Assembly (NCBI GenBank): GCA_913030785.1
Contig: CAJWER010000007.1
Coordinates: 1 to 29,057, forward strand
From: an uncultured Chloroflexota bacterium
GTDB lineage: Bacteria; Chloroflexota; Dehalococcoidia; Lucifugimonadales; CAJWER01
DNA: 29,057 bases
Direction of reading: 5' to 3'
Shown: in pieces, positions 16,476-24,697 of the stretch
How positions within the stretch are numbered: position 1 is the first letter of the stretch
Layout: each line of letters begins with the position of its first letter
Notes under the pieces: model-generated
The model's database searches: none
What the model saw: the letters and a program-made list of their open reading frames with translations, nothing else
What the model was told of the DNA's origin: nothing
Translations under genes and position numbers: made by a program

Positions 16476-16906
16476 TCACTCCAATACGCGGACGACCACC
16501 GCAAAGCGCCGTATTGAGCAAGTTGGTCCCAGCTCCCTGAAAGACACCACCTCGGCGCTGCGCCACTTTGCTTCGGCTGTCAGAACTGAGCCCGGAGAGG
16601 GGACAGCCGCTTCTTCGCCGCGATAGATTTGTCCCAATGGCTCGCCGCCTTCTGACTTAACAAACCATGATGCGGCTATATCTTTGCTGTTGCCCTCAGC
16701 GCCAGTCGTGTCTGTCACTACGCGCCCTCCCCGTGACTGCCTTCCATCTTCTCTACGTTTGGCTGGATCAGGCCGTAGCCTCCGGCCTTCCTGAAGGTCA
16801 CCTCTATCTCGACCGCGTTTGGCTCGTTGGTCAGGGCACCTTGTATGCTGTTAACCTCACTTTCTTCGTAGGTAAACCGCTATCGGCAGACTGGGTCGAT
16901 CGCCAT
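16476..16906 (-). pseudogene. Possible decayed gene, unidentified
   Basis: On the minus strand from 16906 the translation begins MAIDPVCR, meets a TAG, and continues as RFTYEESEVNSIQGALTNEP, then AVEIEVTFRKAGGYGLIQP, until two adjacent stops near 16717. A second frame from 16718 then gives KDIAASWFVKSEGGEPLGQI and ends at 16476. The amino-acid make-up of both pieces is plausible for a real protein with a frame change between them. I do not recognise the family, and chance open frames in GC-rich DNA are a serious alternative. Confidence 0.25.
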
Positions 16907-17343
16907 GGGAGAGTGCTGAGGGGTCGTTCGTCAACAAGTCGTTCCCTCCCACTTGTCTATCTGATGCAACAGTGTCTACCGTGGAATGATCTTCTGGCTC
17001 CTCTATCGTCTCATATTCGATGTCATCCCGGTGTGATTTTGGCGGTGGAGGTCGTGAATTTCCCGTTGCGATGCCCGGTGGGTGTACTCAGGGTGATCGG
17101 CGTGGGGGTCAGGGCCCCAGAGGCTGAACGTTGACGCGAATCTCACGCCGCACCGACGGTTCTTCACGGGTGCTTCACAGCGGCGTGCGACCCTCATACA
17201 AGGGCCCGCTGCGACGTCTCTAGAGGCGTGTGTGGAGGGCCTTAATCTGGTGCAAGTCCCGAGTGTGCTGAAGATTTCGAGGGCGCGGCGCCGGTGGAAC
17301 TGTGGACGCCACCCAGTGCCCAGAGTTCGTCCCTGGAGAAACC

Positions 17344-17392
17344 CACCATCGCAGGCAAGTGTATACTCGGTACCTCTCTTGCCTCGATGGTG
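17344..17392. repeat. 15-bp inverted repeat upstream of pntA
   Basis: CACCATCG(C)AGGCAAG at 17344-17359 pairs with CTTGCCTCGATGGTG at 17378-17392, 15 base pairs with one bulged C and an 18-base loop containing TATACT. It ends 60 bases before the pntA start. It could be an operator, a leader structure or an old terminator; no T run follows. Confidence 0.55.
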
Positions 17393-17452
17393 TGGTTTAA
17401 TGGAAGAACGGCACCGTACGCATAGACAAACTGACCAGTTGGAGCAGACTGC

Positions 17453-18613
17453 GTGAAAGTAGGCGTCCCGAAGGAGATCGCGACCGGAGAACGACGGGTC
17501 GCACTTACCCCAGACGCCGTTACCAGGCTTGTCAAAGCTGGGATCGAAGTACTCGTGGAATCCGGGGCAGGGCGCGAGGCTCTAATCTCGGACCAGTCGT
17601 ACCAGGCAGTCGGTGCAACCGTCGTTGATGACGCTGAAACCCTCTACGGCTCCGTCAACGTGGTTCTCAAGGTCCAGAAACCGATCTACGACGAAGCCGC
17701 TGATCGCCACGAAATCGATATGCTGCCCGAGGGCGCCTCGGTTATCGGCCTGCTCCAGCCACTGTCCGATCATGAGTTGGTCAAGCGGCTCGCTGAGCGG
17801 TCGGTCACAAGCTTCAGTATGGACACCATCCCCCGTATCGCCCGCGCTCAGAGTATGGACGCGTTATCGTCCATGGCATCCATCGCAGGCTACAAAGCAG
17901 CGCTGATGGCGGCCACATCCCTGGGCAAGATATTCCCGATGATGATCACCGCTGCGGGCACACTTGCCCCTTCAAAGGGTCTCGTGATCGGCGTTGGCGT
18001 CGCCGGGTTGCAGGCAATCGCCACGGCTCGGCGACTGGGCGCTGTCATGTACGCGTATGATGTCCGTCCGGCAGTGAAAGAGCAGGTCCAGAGCCTCGGC
18101 GCCACGTTCGTAGAGGGTGAAGGCACCACCATGGACAACGAGGACGCCGGTGGCTACGCCAGGGTTCAGTCAGACATAGATAGGATGGCGAGCAGGGATC
18201 TCATTCACCGTCACATCCAGGACATGGATTTTGTGATCTCCACAGCGGCGGTCCCCGGCAAGCCCGCTCCGACCCTGATCACTAAAGAGATGGTCGTAGA
18301 CATGCGATTGGGTGCAGTTGTGATCGATCTCGCTGCGGAAATGGGCGGGAACTGTGAACTTACCGTTCCGGGGCAAGAGATCGTTGAACACGGTGTAACT
18401 GTCGTAGGGCCGTTGAACCTGCCCTCCACTCTTCCGACCCATGCGAGCCAGGCGTATTCGAGAAACATCTCCAATCTCCTGATCCATCTTGAAAAAGAAG
18501 GCAACATAGAGATCGATTTCGACGACGAGATAACGAAGGGATGTTGCATCACCCACGGTGGGCAGATCGTCCACGGTCCGACCCTGGAGATGGTCAGCAC
18601 GACAACTCAGTAA
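17453..18613 (+). CDS. pntA: NAD(P) transhydrogenase alpha subunit, domain I (PntAA)
   Basis: This 386-residue protein is the NAD(H)-binding domain I of proton-translocating transhydrogenase, which uses the proton gradient to reduce NADP+ with NADH. It starts KVGVPKEIATGERRVALTP, shared with alanine dehydrogenase. It has RAQSMDALSSMASIAGYKAA, the dinucleotide loop GVGVAG (180-185), and VVIDLAAEMGGNCELT. Alanine dehydrogenase is excluded by the two membrane subunits directly downstream. The GTG start at 17453 is preceded by GGAG with 8-base spacing. The alpha chain is split, as in Rhodospirillum-type enzymes: this gene lacks the membrane helices, which are on the next gene. Confidence 0.95.
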   Translation: MKVGVPKEIATGERRVALTPDAVTRLVKAGIEVLVESGAGREALISDQSYQAVGATVVDDAETLYGSVNVVLKVQKPIYDEAADRHEIDMLPEGASVIGLLQPLSDHELVKRLAERSVTSFSMDTIPRIARAQSMDALSSMASIAGYKAALMAATSLGKIFPMMITAAGTLAPSKGLVIGVGVAGLQAIATARRLGAVMYAYDVRPAVKEQVQSLGATFVEGEGTTMDNEDAGGYARVQSDIDRMASRDLIHRHIQDMDFVISTAAVPGKPAPTLITKEMVVDMRLGAVVIDLAAEMGGNCELTVPGQEIVEHGVTVVGPLNLPSTLPTHASQAYSRNISNLLIHLEKEGNIEIDFDDEITKGCCITHGGQIVHGPTLEMVSTTTQ

Positions 18614-18634
18614 TAGTAGTGAGGTCGACTGGAA

Positions 18635-18934
18635 TTGTTTGAAAGCGTTCTGCTGGTAGAGCTCTTCATATTTGTTCTGGCGGTATTTGTCGGGGTTGAG
18701 GTGATTACCAAGGTACCTCCGACCCTTCACACCCCCCTCATGTCGGGGGCCAACGCCATATCCGGCATCGCCATCCTCGGGGCACTGCTCGTCGCCGGGC
18801 AGGAGGACGTCACCGTGGGGGCAATCATCGGATTCATGGCAGTGATCCTGGCTACGGTGAACGTAGTGGGAGGCTTCATGGTTACCGACCGCATGCTCCA
18901 GATGTTCAAGAAATCCCCGGTGGACAAGAATTGA
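18635..18934 (+). CDS. pntAB: NAD(P) transhydrogenase alpha subunit, membrane part (PntAB)
   Basis: A 99-residue membrane protein corresponding to the C-terminal part of the E. coli alpha chain. Hydrophobic helices lie at about 3-24, 39-57 and 62-84. The family signatures TKVPPTLHTPLMSGANAISG and VVGGFMVTDRMLQMF are clear. Together with the helices of PntB it forms the proton channel. The TTG start follows TGAGG with an 11-base spacer. The final TGA overlaps the TTG start of pntB by 3 of 4 shared bases (18931-18934), indicating coupled translation. Confidence 0.95.
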   Translation: MFESVLLVELFIFVLAVFVGVEVITKVPPTLHTPLMSGANAISGIAILGALLVAGQEDVTVGAIIGFMAVILATVNVVGGFMVTDRMLQMFKKSPVDKN

Positions 18935-20334
18935 ACGACTTCGATTTCGACCTGTTTATTGGTGCCATATATCTCGTCGCCGTAATCTTCTTTGTTCTCG
19001 GTCTCAAGCGACTAGGCTCACCGAAGACCGCCAGATCGGGGAACCTAATAGCGTCGCTCGGGATGCTAATCGCCGTGGTGGCGACCCTGGTAGACCGGGA
19101 GATCATCTCCTTTGAGTTGATCATCGCGGGCATCATTGTTGGGGCGATAATCGGATCTATCATGGCGCGGGCGATCAAGATGACCGCCATGCCGCAGATG
19201 GTGGCCGTGTTCAACGGTCTTGGCGGCGCCGCATCGGCCCTGGTGGCGGCTGGCGTTCTCCATGGGAATATCGCGGATGGCACCGATATGTCTATGGATG
19301 TGTCCGTGACCATCATGATCGGTACGCTCATAGGAGCGGTCACGTTCTCCGGAAGCCTGATCGCTTTTGGCAAGCTACAGGAGATCATCGCGACCCGTCC
19401 CGTCACGTTCCCGCTCCAAAAAACCTTTAGTCTGTTGCTGTTCGTCGGCATTCTAGCCATGATCGGCTACCTGGTAGTTGAGCCTGACATGACCGTGTTC
19501 ATTGGCCTGAGCGTCGCGTGCCTTCTCCTGGGAATCCTGCTGGTAATTCCCATCGGTGGCGCCGACATGCCGGTCGTGATTTCATTACTGAACTCCTACT
19601 CCGGATTGGCCGCCGCGAGTGCCGGTTTCGTCTTGGGCAACGTGATGTTGATCATTGCGGGTGCACTCGTTGGCGCGGCCGGCCTGATTTTGACCCAAAT
19701 CATGACCAAGGCGATGAATCGCTCCCTGGTCAATGTCGTGTTCGGGGCGTTCGGGGCCGTCGAAACCGTGAGCGGATCAGCTGCTCCAGTAGGTGAAGCC
19801 AGACCGGTTCGCGAGGTAGCTCACGAGGACTCGGCTGTCATGCTAGCCTATGCCAGGTCGGCAATCTTTGTTCCAGGCTACGGCCTGGCAGTAGCCCAGG
19901 CTCAGCACCAACTTAAGGAGTTAGGCGCGCTCATCGAAGCCAAGGGCGTTGCGGTCAAGTACGCCATCCATCCAGTTGCCGGCAGGATGCCGGGCCACAT
20001 GAATGTGTTGTTGGCCGAGGCCGATGTACCCTACGACAAGCTGTATGATCTCGAACAAATTAACGATGAATTCTCGTCAACGGACGTGGTTGTAGTTGTG
20101 GGCGCCAATGACGTCGTTAACCCAGGTGCACGCGACGACGCCGGAAGCCCTATCTATGGTATGCCCATTCTCAATGCGGACCGTGCTGGGCAGGTCATAG
20201 TTTTGAAGCGCAGCCTCAATCCTGGTTTTGCCGGAATCGACAACGATCTCTTCTACAAGGAAAATACGTCGATGCTGTTTGGCGACGCTCGTGAGTCTCT
20301 GGTGAAGGTCATCGCTGCTATCGAAGACCTCTGA
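18931..20334 (+). CDS. pntB: NAD(P) transhydrogenase beta subunit (PntB)
   Basis: The 467-residue beta subunit has a membrane domain II (about 1-270, eight or nine hydrophobic helices, with MARAIKMTAMPQMVAVFNGL and a LNSYSGLAAASAGF motif) and the NADP(H)-binding domain III (about 290-467). Domain III shows FVPGYGLAVAQAQHQL, HPVAGRMPGHMNVLLAEA, VVGANDVVNPGARDD, IYGMPIL and VLKRSLNPGFAGIDN. All are standard. The TTG start overlaps the pntAB stop. This completes a three-gene transhydrogenase operon, expected to supply NADPH for biosynthesis. Confidence 0.96.
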   Translation: MNDFDFDLFIGAIYLVAVIFFVLGLKRLGSPKTARSGNLIASLGMLIAVVATLVDREIISFELIIAGIIVGAIIGSIMARAIKMTAMPQMVAVFNGLGGAASALVAAGVLHGNIADGTDMSMDVSVTIMIGTLIGAVTFSGSLIAFGKLQEIIATRPVTFPLQKTFSLLLFVGILAMIGYLVVEPDMTVFIGLSVACLLLGILLVIPIGGADMPVVISLLNSYSGLAAASAGFVLGNVMLIIAGALVGAAGLILTQIMTKAMNRSLVNVVFGAFGAVETVSGSAAPVGEARPVREVAHEDSAVMLAYARSAIFVPGYGLAVAQAQHQLKELGALIEAKGVAVKYAIHPVAGRMPGHMNVLLAEADVPYDKLYDLEQINDEFSSTDVVVVVGANDVVNPGARDDAGSPIYGMPILNADRAGQVIVLKRSLNPGFAGIDNDLFYKENTSMLFGDARESLVKVIAAIEDL

Positions 20335-20348
20335 CCGAGGCATCGGTC
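20333..20348 (+). terminator. Small hairpin at the pntB stop codon
   Basis: GACCGA-GGCA-TCGGTC forms a perfect 6-bp stem overlapping the pntB TGA. It could help end the pnt transcript but lacks a T run. From here to the rpsL promoter at 20604 I see nothing else. Confidence 0.3.
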
Positions 20349-20603
20349 TCAGCCACGATCTCGTCTAGCTTCGGCTCATGGACGAATACTGCTGACAACG
20401 CCACGTGATGTTGGGTCCAGCGCCGAGCTACACCTCCGTCGATCAAGGGCACCGTCCAATTGGGAGACTCGTCAGGTGTAACCCTGCCAATACCATTTCG
20501 ATAATTGGGTGCTAGCATGCTGAAAATCCCGGGTGGGATCAGCGCGCTCGGACCGTGTGTCGGGAGATGAGCGGGGACGTGTCCAAGGATACCCCCGAAT
20601 CTG

Positions 20604-20633
20604 TTGACACCCGTATCCGACAGAGGGTATAAT
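20604..20633 (+). promoter_or_regulatory. Consensus sigma-70 promoter of the ribosomal cluster
   Basis: TTGACA (20604-20609) and TATAAT (20628-20633) both match the consensus perfectly, with an 18-base spacer. Transcription would start near 20640, leaving a leader of about 70 bases before rpsL. It is the best promoter in the window and suits a heavily expressed ribosomal operon. Confidence 0.88.
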
Positions 20634-20643
20634 TCCCCCTTGT

Positions 20644-20675
20644 CGCCCGAATGGGGCGTGCGGGTTAACCTGCGC
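20644..20675 (+). promoter_or_regulatory. Leader structures upstream of rpsL
   Basis: The short leader begins with a CGCCC-GAATG-GGGCG hairpin (20644-20658). It is followed by an almost loopless palindrome centred on GGTTAACC (20658-20675). These may mediate feedback by a ribosomal protein or bind a repressor. No known leader motif is recognised. Confidence 0.35.
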
Positions 20676-20712
20676 CACAGAAAGTGCAGCTTGGCCGATC
20701 GAAAGGGAGCCA

Positions 20713-21123
20713 ATGCCGACCGCCAGCCAGTTAGTTCGGAAGGGACGAAAGTCCAAGCGCCGAAAAGACAAGGCGCCTGCCCTTAGGTACATATTCAACT
20801 CGCTGAAAAACAAGGCGATTCGGAATAGCGGGTCGCCTCAGAAGCGAGGGGTATGCATCCAGGTCAGGACTCAGACACCGAAGAAGCCCAACTCGGCGCT
20901 TCGGAAGGTTGCCCGTGTGAGGCTGACGAACGGGATGGAGGTCACGGCCTACATCCCGGGTGAGGGCCACAACCTGCAGGAGCATTCGGTGGTACTCATC
21001 CGCGGCGGCAGGGTCAAGGACCTGCCGGGTGTGCGATACCACATTATTCGAGGTGCTCTCGACACCGCTGGTGTCGATGAGCGAAGGCGTGGACGCAGCA
21101 AGTACGGCACCAAGAAGTCGTAG
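20713..21123 (+). CDS. rpsL: 30S ribosomal protein S12
   Basis: S12 sits at the decoding centre of the small subunit and controls translational accuracy. The 136-residue protein has MPTASQLVRKGRK at the start, QKRGVCIQVRTQTPKKPNSA with the Lys usually changed in streptomycin-resistant mutants still intact, then GEGHNLQEHSVVLIRGGRVK and LPGVRYHIIRG. The length is slightly above the usual ~124 because of a C-terminal basic tail ending in GTKKS. AAAGGGAG lies just upstream of the ATG. It is the first gene after the consensus promoter. Confidence 0.98.
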   Translation: MPTASQLVRKGRKSKRRKDKAPALRYIFNSLKNKAIRNSGSPQKRGVCIQVRTQTPKKPNSALRKVARVRLTNGMEVTAYIPGEGHNLQEHSVVLIRGGRVKDLPGVRYHIIRGALDTAGVDERRRGRSKYGTKKS

Positions 21124-21168
21124 GGTCGACCGACAGACCCCGACTATATCTAACTAGGGAATAAGCAG

Positions 21169-21639
21169 ATGTCGCGACGACGAAGGGCAGTAAAGCGCAA
21201 GATTACTCCGGACCCCAGGTTCGGCAGTATCGAGCTATCGAGGTTCATTAACAAAGTGATGCTCGGTGGCAAGCGCACGACCGCCCAACGAATAGTCTAT
21301 CAAGCCCTCGACCGTATCGAGGACGAGGCGCACCGCCCCGGCCTTGAGGTATTTCAGCACGCGATTAGAAACGCAATGCCCCAGGTCCAGGTCAAGTCTC
21401 GTCGCGTAGGCGGAACGACCTACCAGGTGCCCACGGACATAGGTGCCTCCCAGCAGGCCACCCTGGCCATGCGGTGGATCATCTCATCCGCTCGTGGCAA
21501 GTCCGGCAGGCCCATGGCAGAATTCCTTGCACAGGAATTCCTGGAAGCATCCAGAGGCCAGGGCAACGCAGTCAAGAGGAAGGAGGACCTCCATAGAATG
21601 GCCGATGCGAACCGCGCATTCGCCCATTACAAGTGGTAG
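21169..21639 (+). CDS. rpsG: 30S ribosomal protein S7
   Basis: S7 binds the 3' major domain of 16S rRNA and starts assembly of the small-subunit head; it also contacts tRNA at the E site. The 156 residues match the normal length. Family features include SRRRRAVKRKITPDPRFGS, INKVMLGGKRTTAQRIVYQA, VKSRRVGGTTYQVP and the C-terminal MADANRAFAHYKW. The ATG at 21169 lies 45 bases after the rpsL stop. In many bacteria S7 represses its own operon by binding mRNA between rpsL and rpsG; here that gap is short and shows no obvious strong stem. Confidence 0.98.
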   Translation: MSRRRRAVKRKITPDPRFGSIELSRFINKVMLGGKRTTAQRIVYQALDRIEDEAHRPGLEVFQHAIRNAMPQVQVKSRRVGGTTYQVPTDIGASQQATLAMRWIISSARGKSGRPMAEFLAQEFLEASRGQGNAVKRKEDLHRMADANRAFAHYKW

Positions 21640-21658
21640 GTCCATCGAAGCACCGATT

Positions 21659-23713
21659 ATGTCTCCCACCTCAAGCCTAGAGTCAACACGTAACATCGGG
21701 TTCATTGCTCACATTGACGCTGGCAAGACCACAGTCACTGAACGCGTGCTCTACTTCGCCGGTCGGATCTACAAGATTGGATCGATTGACGACGGTACGA
21801 CGTCGATGGACTGGATGGCGCAAGAGCGAGAACGTGGTATTACGATCACGTCCGCCTCCACCACGTGCGACTGGAATGGCTACGATATCAACATCATTGA
21901 CACGCCCGGCCACGTCGACTTTACGGCCGAGGTCGAGAGAAGCCTTAGAATTCTCGATGGCGGCGTGGTGATATTCGATGCAGTCGCAGGTGTCGAACCG
22001 CAGTCCGAGACCGTTTGGCGGCAGGCTGACCGCTATGGAGTCCCAAGGATTTGTTTCGTAAACAAAATGGACCGAGTGGGCGCCGGATTCGACCGGACCA
22101 TCGATAGCATCAGGCATCGCCTTCAGGCCAGCCCCGTAGCCATTCAAATGCCCATGGGTAGCGAGGACGACTTCGTTGGCGTCGTCGATCTTGTCGAAGA
22201 AAAGGCTCTTATCTTCAGTGATCAAGAGCCGTACACGCCCGAGGTAGCCCCGATTCCAGACGAGTATATCGAGCAGGCCAGCGCTTATCGTGGGACGATG
22301 ATCGAACGGATCGCTGAGACCGACGATGAGTTGATTATCAAGTACCTCGAAGGCGAGGAGATAAGCAAGGAAGAGATAAAGTCCGCCCTGCGAAAGGCCA
22401 CCATAAGTTACAAGTTGGTGCCAGTGATGTGCGGCAGCGCGCTCAGAAACCGAGGGATCCAGCCACTACTCGACGCGGTCTGTGACTATCTGCCCTCCCC
22501 TCTTGACGTGCCCCCGGCAAAGGGCAAGGACTACAAAAACGGTCACGAAATTACTCGTGAGCCCAGTGTGGATGCTCCATTCTCTGCCCTGGTATTCAAG
22601 GCAGTGGCCGATCCCTTTATAGGCCGGTTGGTCTACTTCAGGGTCTACTCAGGAAAGACCAAGACCGGGTCAATGCTCTTGAACTCTACCTCTGGCAAGC
22701 GCGAAAGGCTTGGCCGGATAGTGAGGATGCATGCACAGCGCCGGGAGGACCTGGAAGAAGTTCGCGTTGGCGACATTGTCGCCGCGGTAGGCGCAAAGAA
22801 CGCCTCTACAGGTGACACTTTCTGCGACGAGAACGAACCGATCATTCTCGAGACAATTGAATTCCCCGACCCAGTGATGTCTGTAGCCGTCGAGCCCAAG
22901 ACCCGTGCGGAGCAGGACCGACTGGTTGAGGCCCTCGGCAAATTGGCCGACGAAGATCCTACTCTCAAGGTGAAGTTCAACGAAGAGGTGGGTCAGACGA
23001 TCCTGTCTGGGATGGGGGAACTCCATCTCGACATCATCGTTGACAGAATGCTGCGCGAGTATAAGGTCGAGTGTAACGTAGGCAGGCCAAAAGTTGCCTA
23101 TCGTGAGGCGCTTAGAACCCATGCACTGGCAGAGGGTCGCTTGGTTCGTCAGACAGGTGGACATGGGCAGTTCGCTCAGGTTCTAATCGAGGTCGAGCCG
23201 GGCGAACGAGGTTCAGGTTTTGTGTTTGTAGACAAGGTGAGGGGAGGGTCAGTCCCCCGCGAGTATATCCCTTCAGTTGAGAAGGGTGTCCGCGACGCTC
23301 TGGCGGTCGGCCCTCTGGCAGGTTACCCAGTGCTCGATGCCAAGGTTACCTTGATCGACGGCAAGTTCCATGAGGTTGACTCATCTGAGATGGCGTTCAG
23401 GGTAGCGGGTTCGATGGCTGTGAAAGAGGCGATGCGAAGAGCCAAGCCCGTGCTCCTCGAGCCGGTGATGAAGGCAGAGATAGTGACGCCTGGGGAATTC
23501 CTGGGCGAGGTTCTTGGTGACCTGGGTCGCCGACGAGCCAACATACAGAACATAGAAGGCCAAGGAGAAATCCAGGCCGTTCGTGCCACCGTCCCGTTGG
23601 GCGAAAGCTTCGGCTACGCGGGCACATTGCGTTCACTCACTCAGGGCCGCGCTAGCTACTCACTGGAATTCGACAACTATCAAGAGGCACCGGCAGCGGT
23701 GGCGGTCGCTTAG
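21659..23713 (+). CDS. fusA: Elongation factor G
   Basis: EF-G is the GTPase that drives translocation on the ribosome. From the ATG at 21659 the protein has 684 residues. GTPase motifs are HIDAGKTT (18-25), RERGITITSA, DTPGH (81-85) and NKMD (135-138). Domains II-V follow, including GMGELHLDI, VAYREALR, QTGGHGQFAQV and RRRANIQN near the end. The open frame extends further upstream into rpsG, but the conserved start STRNIGFIAHIDAGKTT begins just after this ATG, 19 bases behind the rpsG stop, so the longer version is not real. No tuf gene follows. Confidence 0.98.
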   Translation: MSPTSSLESTRNIGFIAHIDAGKTTVTERVLYFAGRIYKIGSIDDGTTSMDWMAQERERGITITSASTTCDWNGYDINIIDTPGHVDFTAEVERSLRILDGGVVIFDAVAGVEPQSETVWRQADRYGVPRICFVNKMDRVGAGFDRTIDSIRHRLQASPVAIQMPMGSEDDFVGVVDLVEEKALIFSDQEPYTPEVAPIPDEYIEQASAYRGTMIERIAETDDELIIKYLEGEEISKEEIKSALRKATISYKLVPVMCGSALRNRGIQPLLDAVCDYLPSPLDVPPAKGKDYKNGHEITREPSVDAPFSALVFKAVADPFIGRLVYFRVYSGKTKTGSMLLNSTSGKRERLGRIVRMHAQRREDLEEVRVGDIVAAVGAKNASTGDTFCDENEPIILETIEFPDPVMSVAVEPKTRAEQDRLVEALGKLADEDPTLKVKFNEEVGQTILSGMGELHLDIIVDRMLREYKVECNVGRPKVAYREALRTHALAEGRLVRQTGGHGQFAQVLIEVEPGERGSGFVFVDKVRGGSVPREYIPSVEKGVRDALAVGPLAGYPVLDAKVTLIDGKFHEVDSSEMAFRVAGSMAVKEAMRRAKPVLLEPVMKAEIVTPGEFLGEVLGDLGRRRANIQNIEGQGEIQAVRATVPLGESFGYAGTLRSLTQGRASYSLEFDNYQEAPAAVAVA

Positions 23714-23736
23714 GCCCCACGCGGAGGATTATCGCC

Positions 23737-24051
23737 TTGACGACAGCTAGACAAAAAATACGCATTATTCTCAAGGCTTTTGACCATCGAATCCTTGACC
23801 TTTGGGCCGGGCAGATTGTCGAAGCTGCGGAACGTACCGGAGCCCAGGTGGCCGGCCCTGTACCGATGCCGACCACCATCAAGCGCTTCTGTGTGATCCG
23901 GTCGCCACATATATTTAAGGATTCGAGAGAGCACTTTGAGCTGAGGACTCATAATCGTCTGATTGACATACTTGAGCCCTCTCCGAAGACCATCGACTCG
24001 TTGACCAGATTGAACGTGCCCGCAGGCGTTCACATAACCATGAAGATGTAG
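23737..24051 (+). CDS. rpsJ: 30S ribosomal protein S10
   Basis: S10 is part of the small-subunit head and, with NusB, also acts in transcription antitermination. The 104-residue sequence shows KIRIILKAFDHRILD, GPVPMPTTIKRFCVIRSPH, REHFELRTHNRLIDI and the VPAGVHITMKM end, all as expected. The start is TTG with GGAGG (23723-23727) 9 bases upstream. It directly follows fusA by 23 bases, joining the str and S10 groups in one probable transcript. Confidence 0.97.
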   Translation: MTTARQKIRIILKAFDHRILDLWAGQIVEAAERTGAQVAGPVPMPTTIKRFCVIRSPHIFKDSREHFELRTHNRLIDILEPSPKTIDSLTRLNVPAGVHITMKM

Positions 24052-24058
24052 TGGGATT

Positions 24059-24697
24059 ATGCCAGTTAGATCACTGATCGGAAAAAAAATAGGCACAACC
24101 CAGATCTTCACCGAGAGCGGTGACACCGTAGGCGTTACCGCCGTCGAGGTAGGGCCCTGCGTCGTAATTCAGGTTAAGACCAAAGATAAGGACGGCTATG
24201 AGGCCGTGCAGTTGGGATTTGAGGCGATAAAGCGTCTTAACAAGCCCCGGAAGGGCCACCTTGATGCTGCCGGAAGTCTGTTCCGCCACCTGCGAGAGGT
24301 GGACGCCGAGGACGTCTCCGAGTATGAGGTAGGTCAGAGCCTCGATCTAAGTATGTTCGAGGTGGGCCAGAAGATCGACGCCGTGGGGCTCTCCAAGGGG
24401 AGAGGCTTCGCGGGAGTCGTTAAAAGACACGGTTTCCACGGCGGGCCAAAGACCCACGGCCAGTCTGACCGCCACCGAGCGCCAGGCTCCATCGGCGCGG
24501 GTACCACGCCTGGCAGGGTGATCAAGGGACATAAGATGGCCGGTCACATGGGCAACTCTCGGTTCACCGTGCGCAACCTCCAGGTGGTGAGCGCTGATTT
24601 GGATCGCAACCTGCTTTTCGTGAAAGGGTCGGTCCCCGGAGCCCACAACTCCCTGGTCATCATCCGCAAGTCGGAATGGAGGCAGCGTTCAGAGTGA
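24059..24697 (+). CDS. rplC: 50S ribosomal protein L3
   Basis: L3 is an early-assembly protein whose extension reaches toward the peptidyl-transferase centre. The 212-residue protein shows LIGKKIGTTQIF, VTAVEVGPCVVIQVKTKD, the long KGRGFAGVVKRHGFHGGPKT and GSIGAGTTPGRVIKGHKMAG loop, and SLVIIRKSEW near the end. The Gln residue that is methylated in some bacteria (in THGQSDRHR) is present. It starts 7 bases after rpsJ. Its stop overlaps the start of rplD. Confidence 0.98.
   Translation: MPVRSLIGKKIGTTQIFTESGDTVGVTAVEVGPCVVIQVKTKDKDGYEAVQLGFEAIKRLNKPRKGHLDAAGSLFRHLREVDAEDVSEYEVGQSLDLSMFEVGQKIDAVGLSKGRGFAGVVKRHGFHGGPKTHGQSDRHRAPGSIGAGTTPGRVIKGHKMAGHMGNSRFTVRNLQVVSADLDRNLLFVKGSVPGAHNSLVIIRKSEWRQRSE

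Larger units (their letters stand above)
16401..17452. other. About 1 kb without an intact gene
   Basis: Between the methyltransferase pseudogene and the transhydrogenase genes I see no intact gene on either strand. The plus-strand open frame at 16667-17134 has no family features and unusual composition. The minus strand carries pieces that look protein-like but are broken by stops and frame changes (16476-16906). Near the right end there is a 15-bp hairpin (17344-17392). The region appears to be decayed coding sequence. Confidence 0.5.

Noticed and set aside
16880..16906. DPVC motif suggesting a YHS metal-binding domain on the minus strand
   Set aside because: Only four residues match, a stop codon follows, and the next residues do not fit the domain.
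16667..17134. 155-codon plus-strand open frame
   Set aside because: No family features, no Shine-Dalgarno sequence and Cys/Leu/Arg-rich composition; it looks like a chance frame in decayed DNA.
20318..20713. 131-codon minus-strand open frame upstream of rpsL
   Set aside because: It runs through the consensus rpsL promoter and the pntB end, and shows no recognisable domain.
21443..21658. N-terminal extension of EF-G
   Set aside because: This stretch is the rpsG coding region in another frame; EF-G homology begins only after the ATG at 21659.
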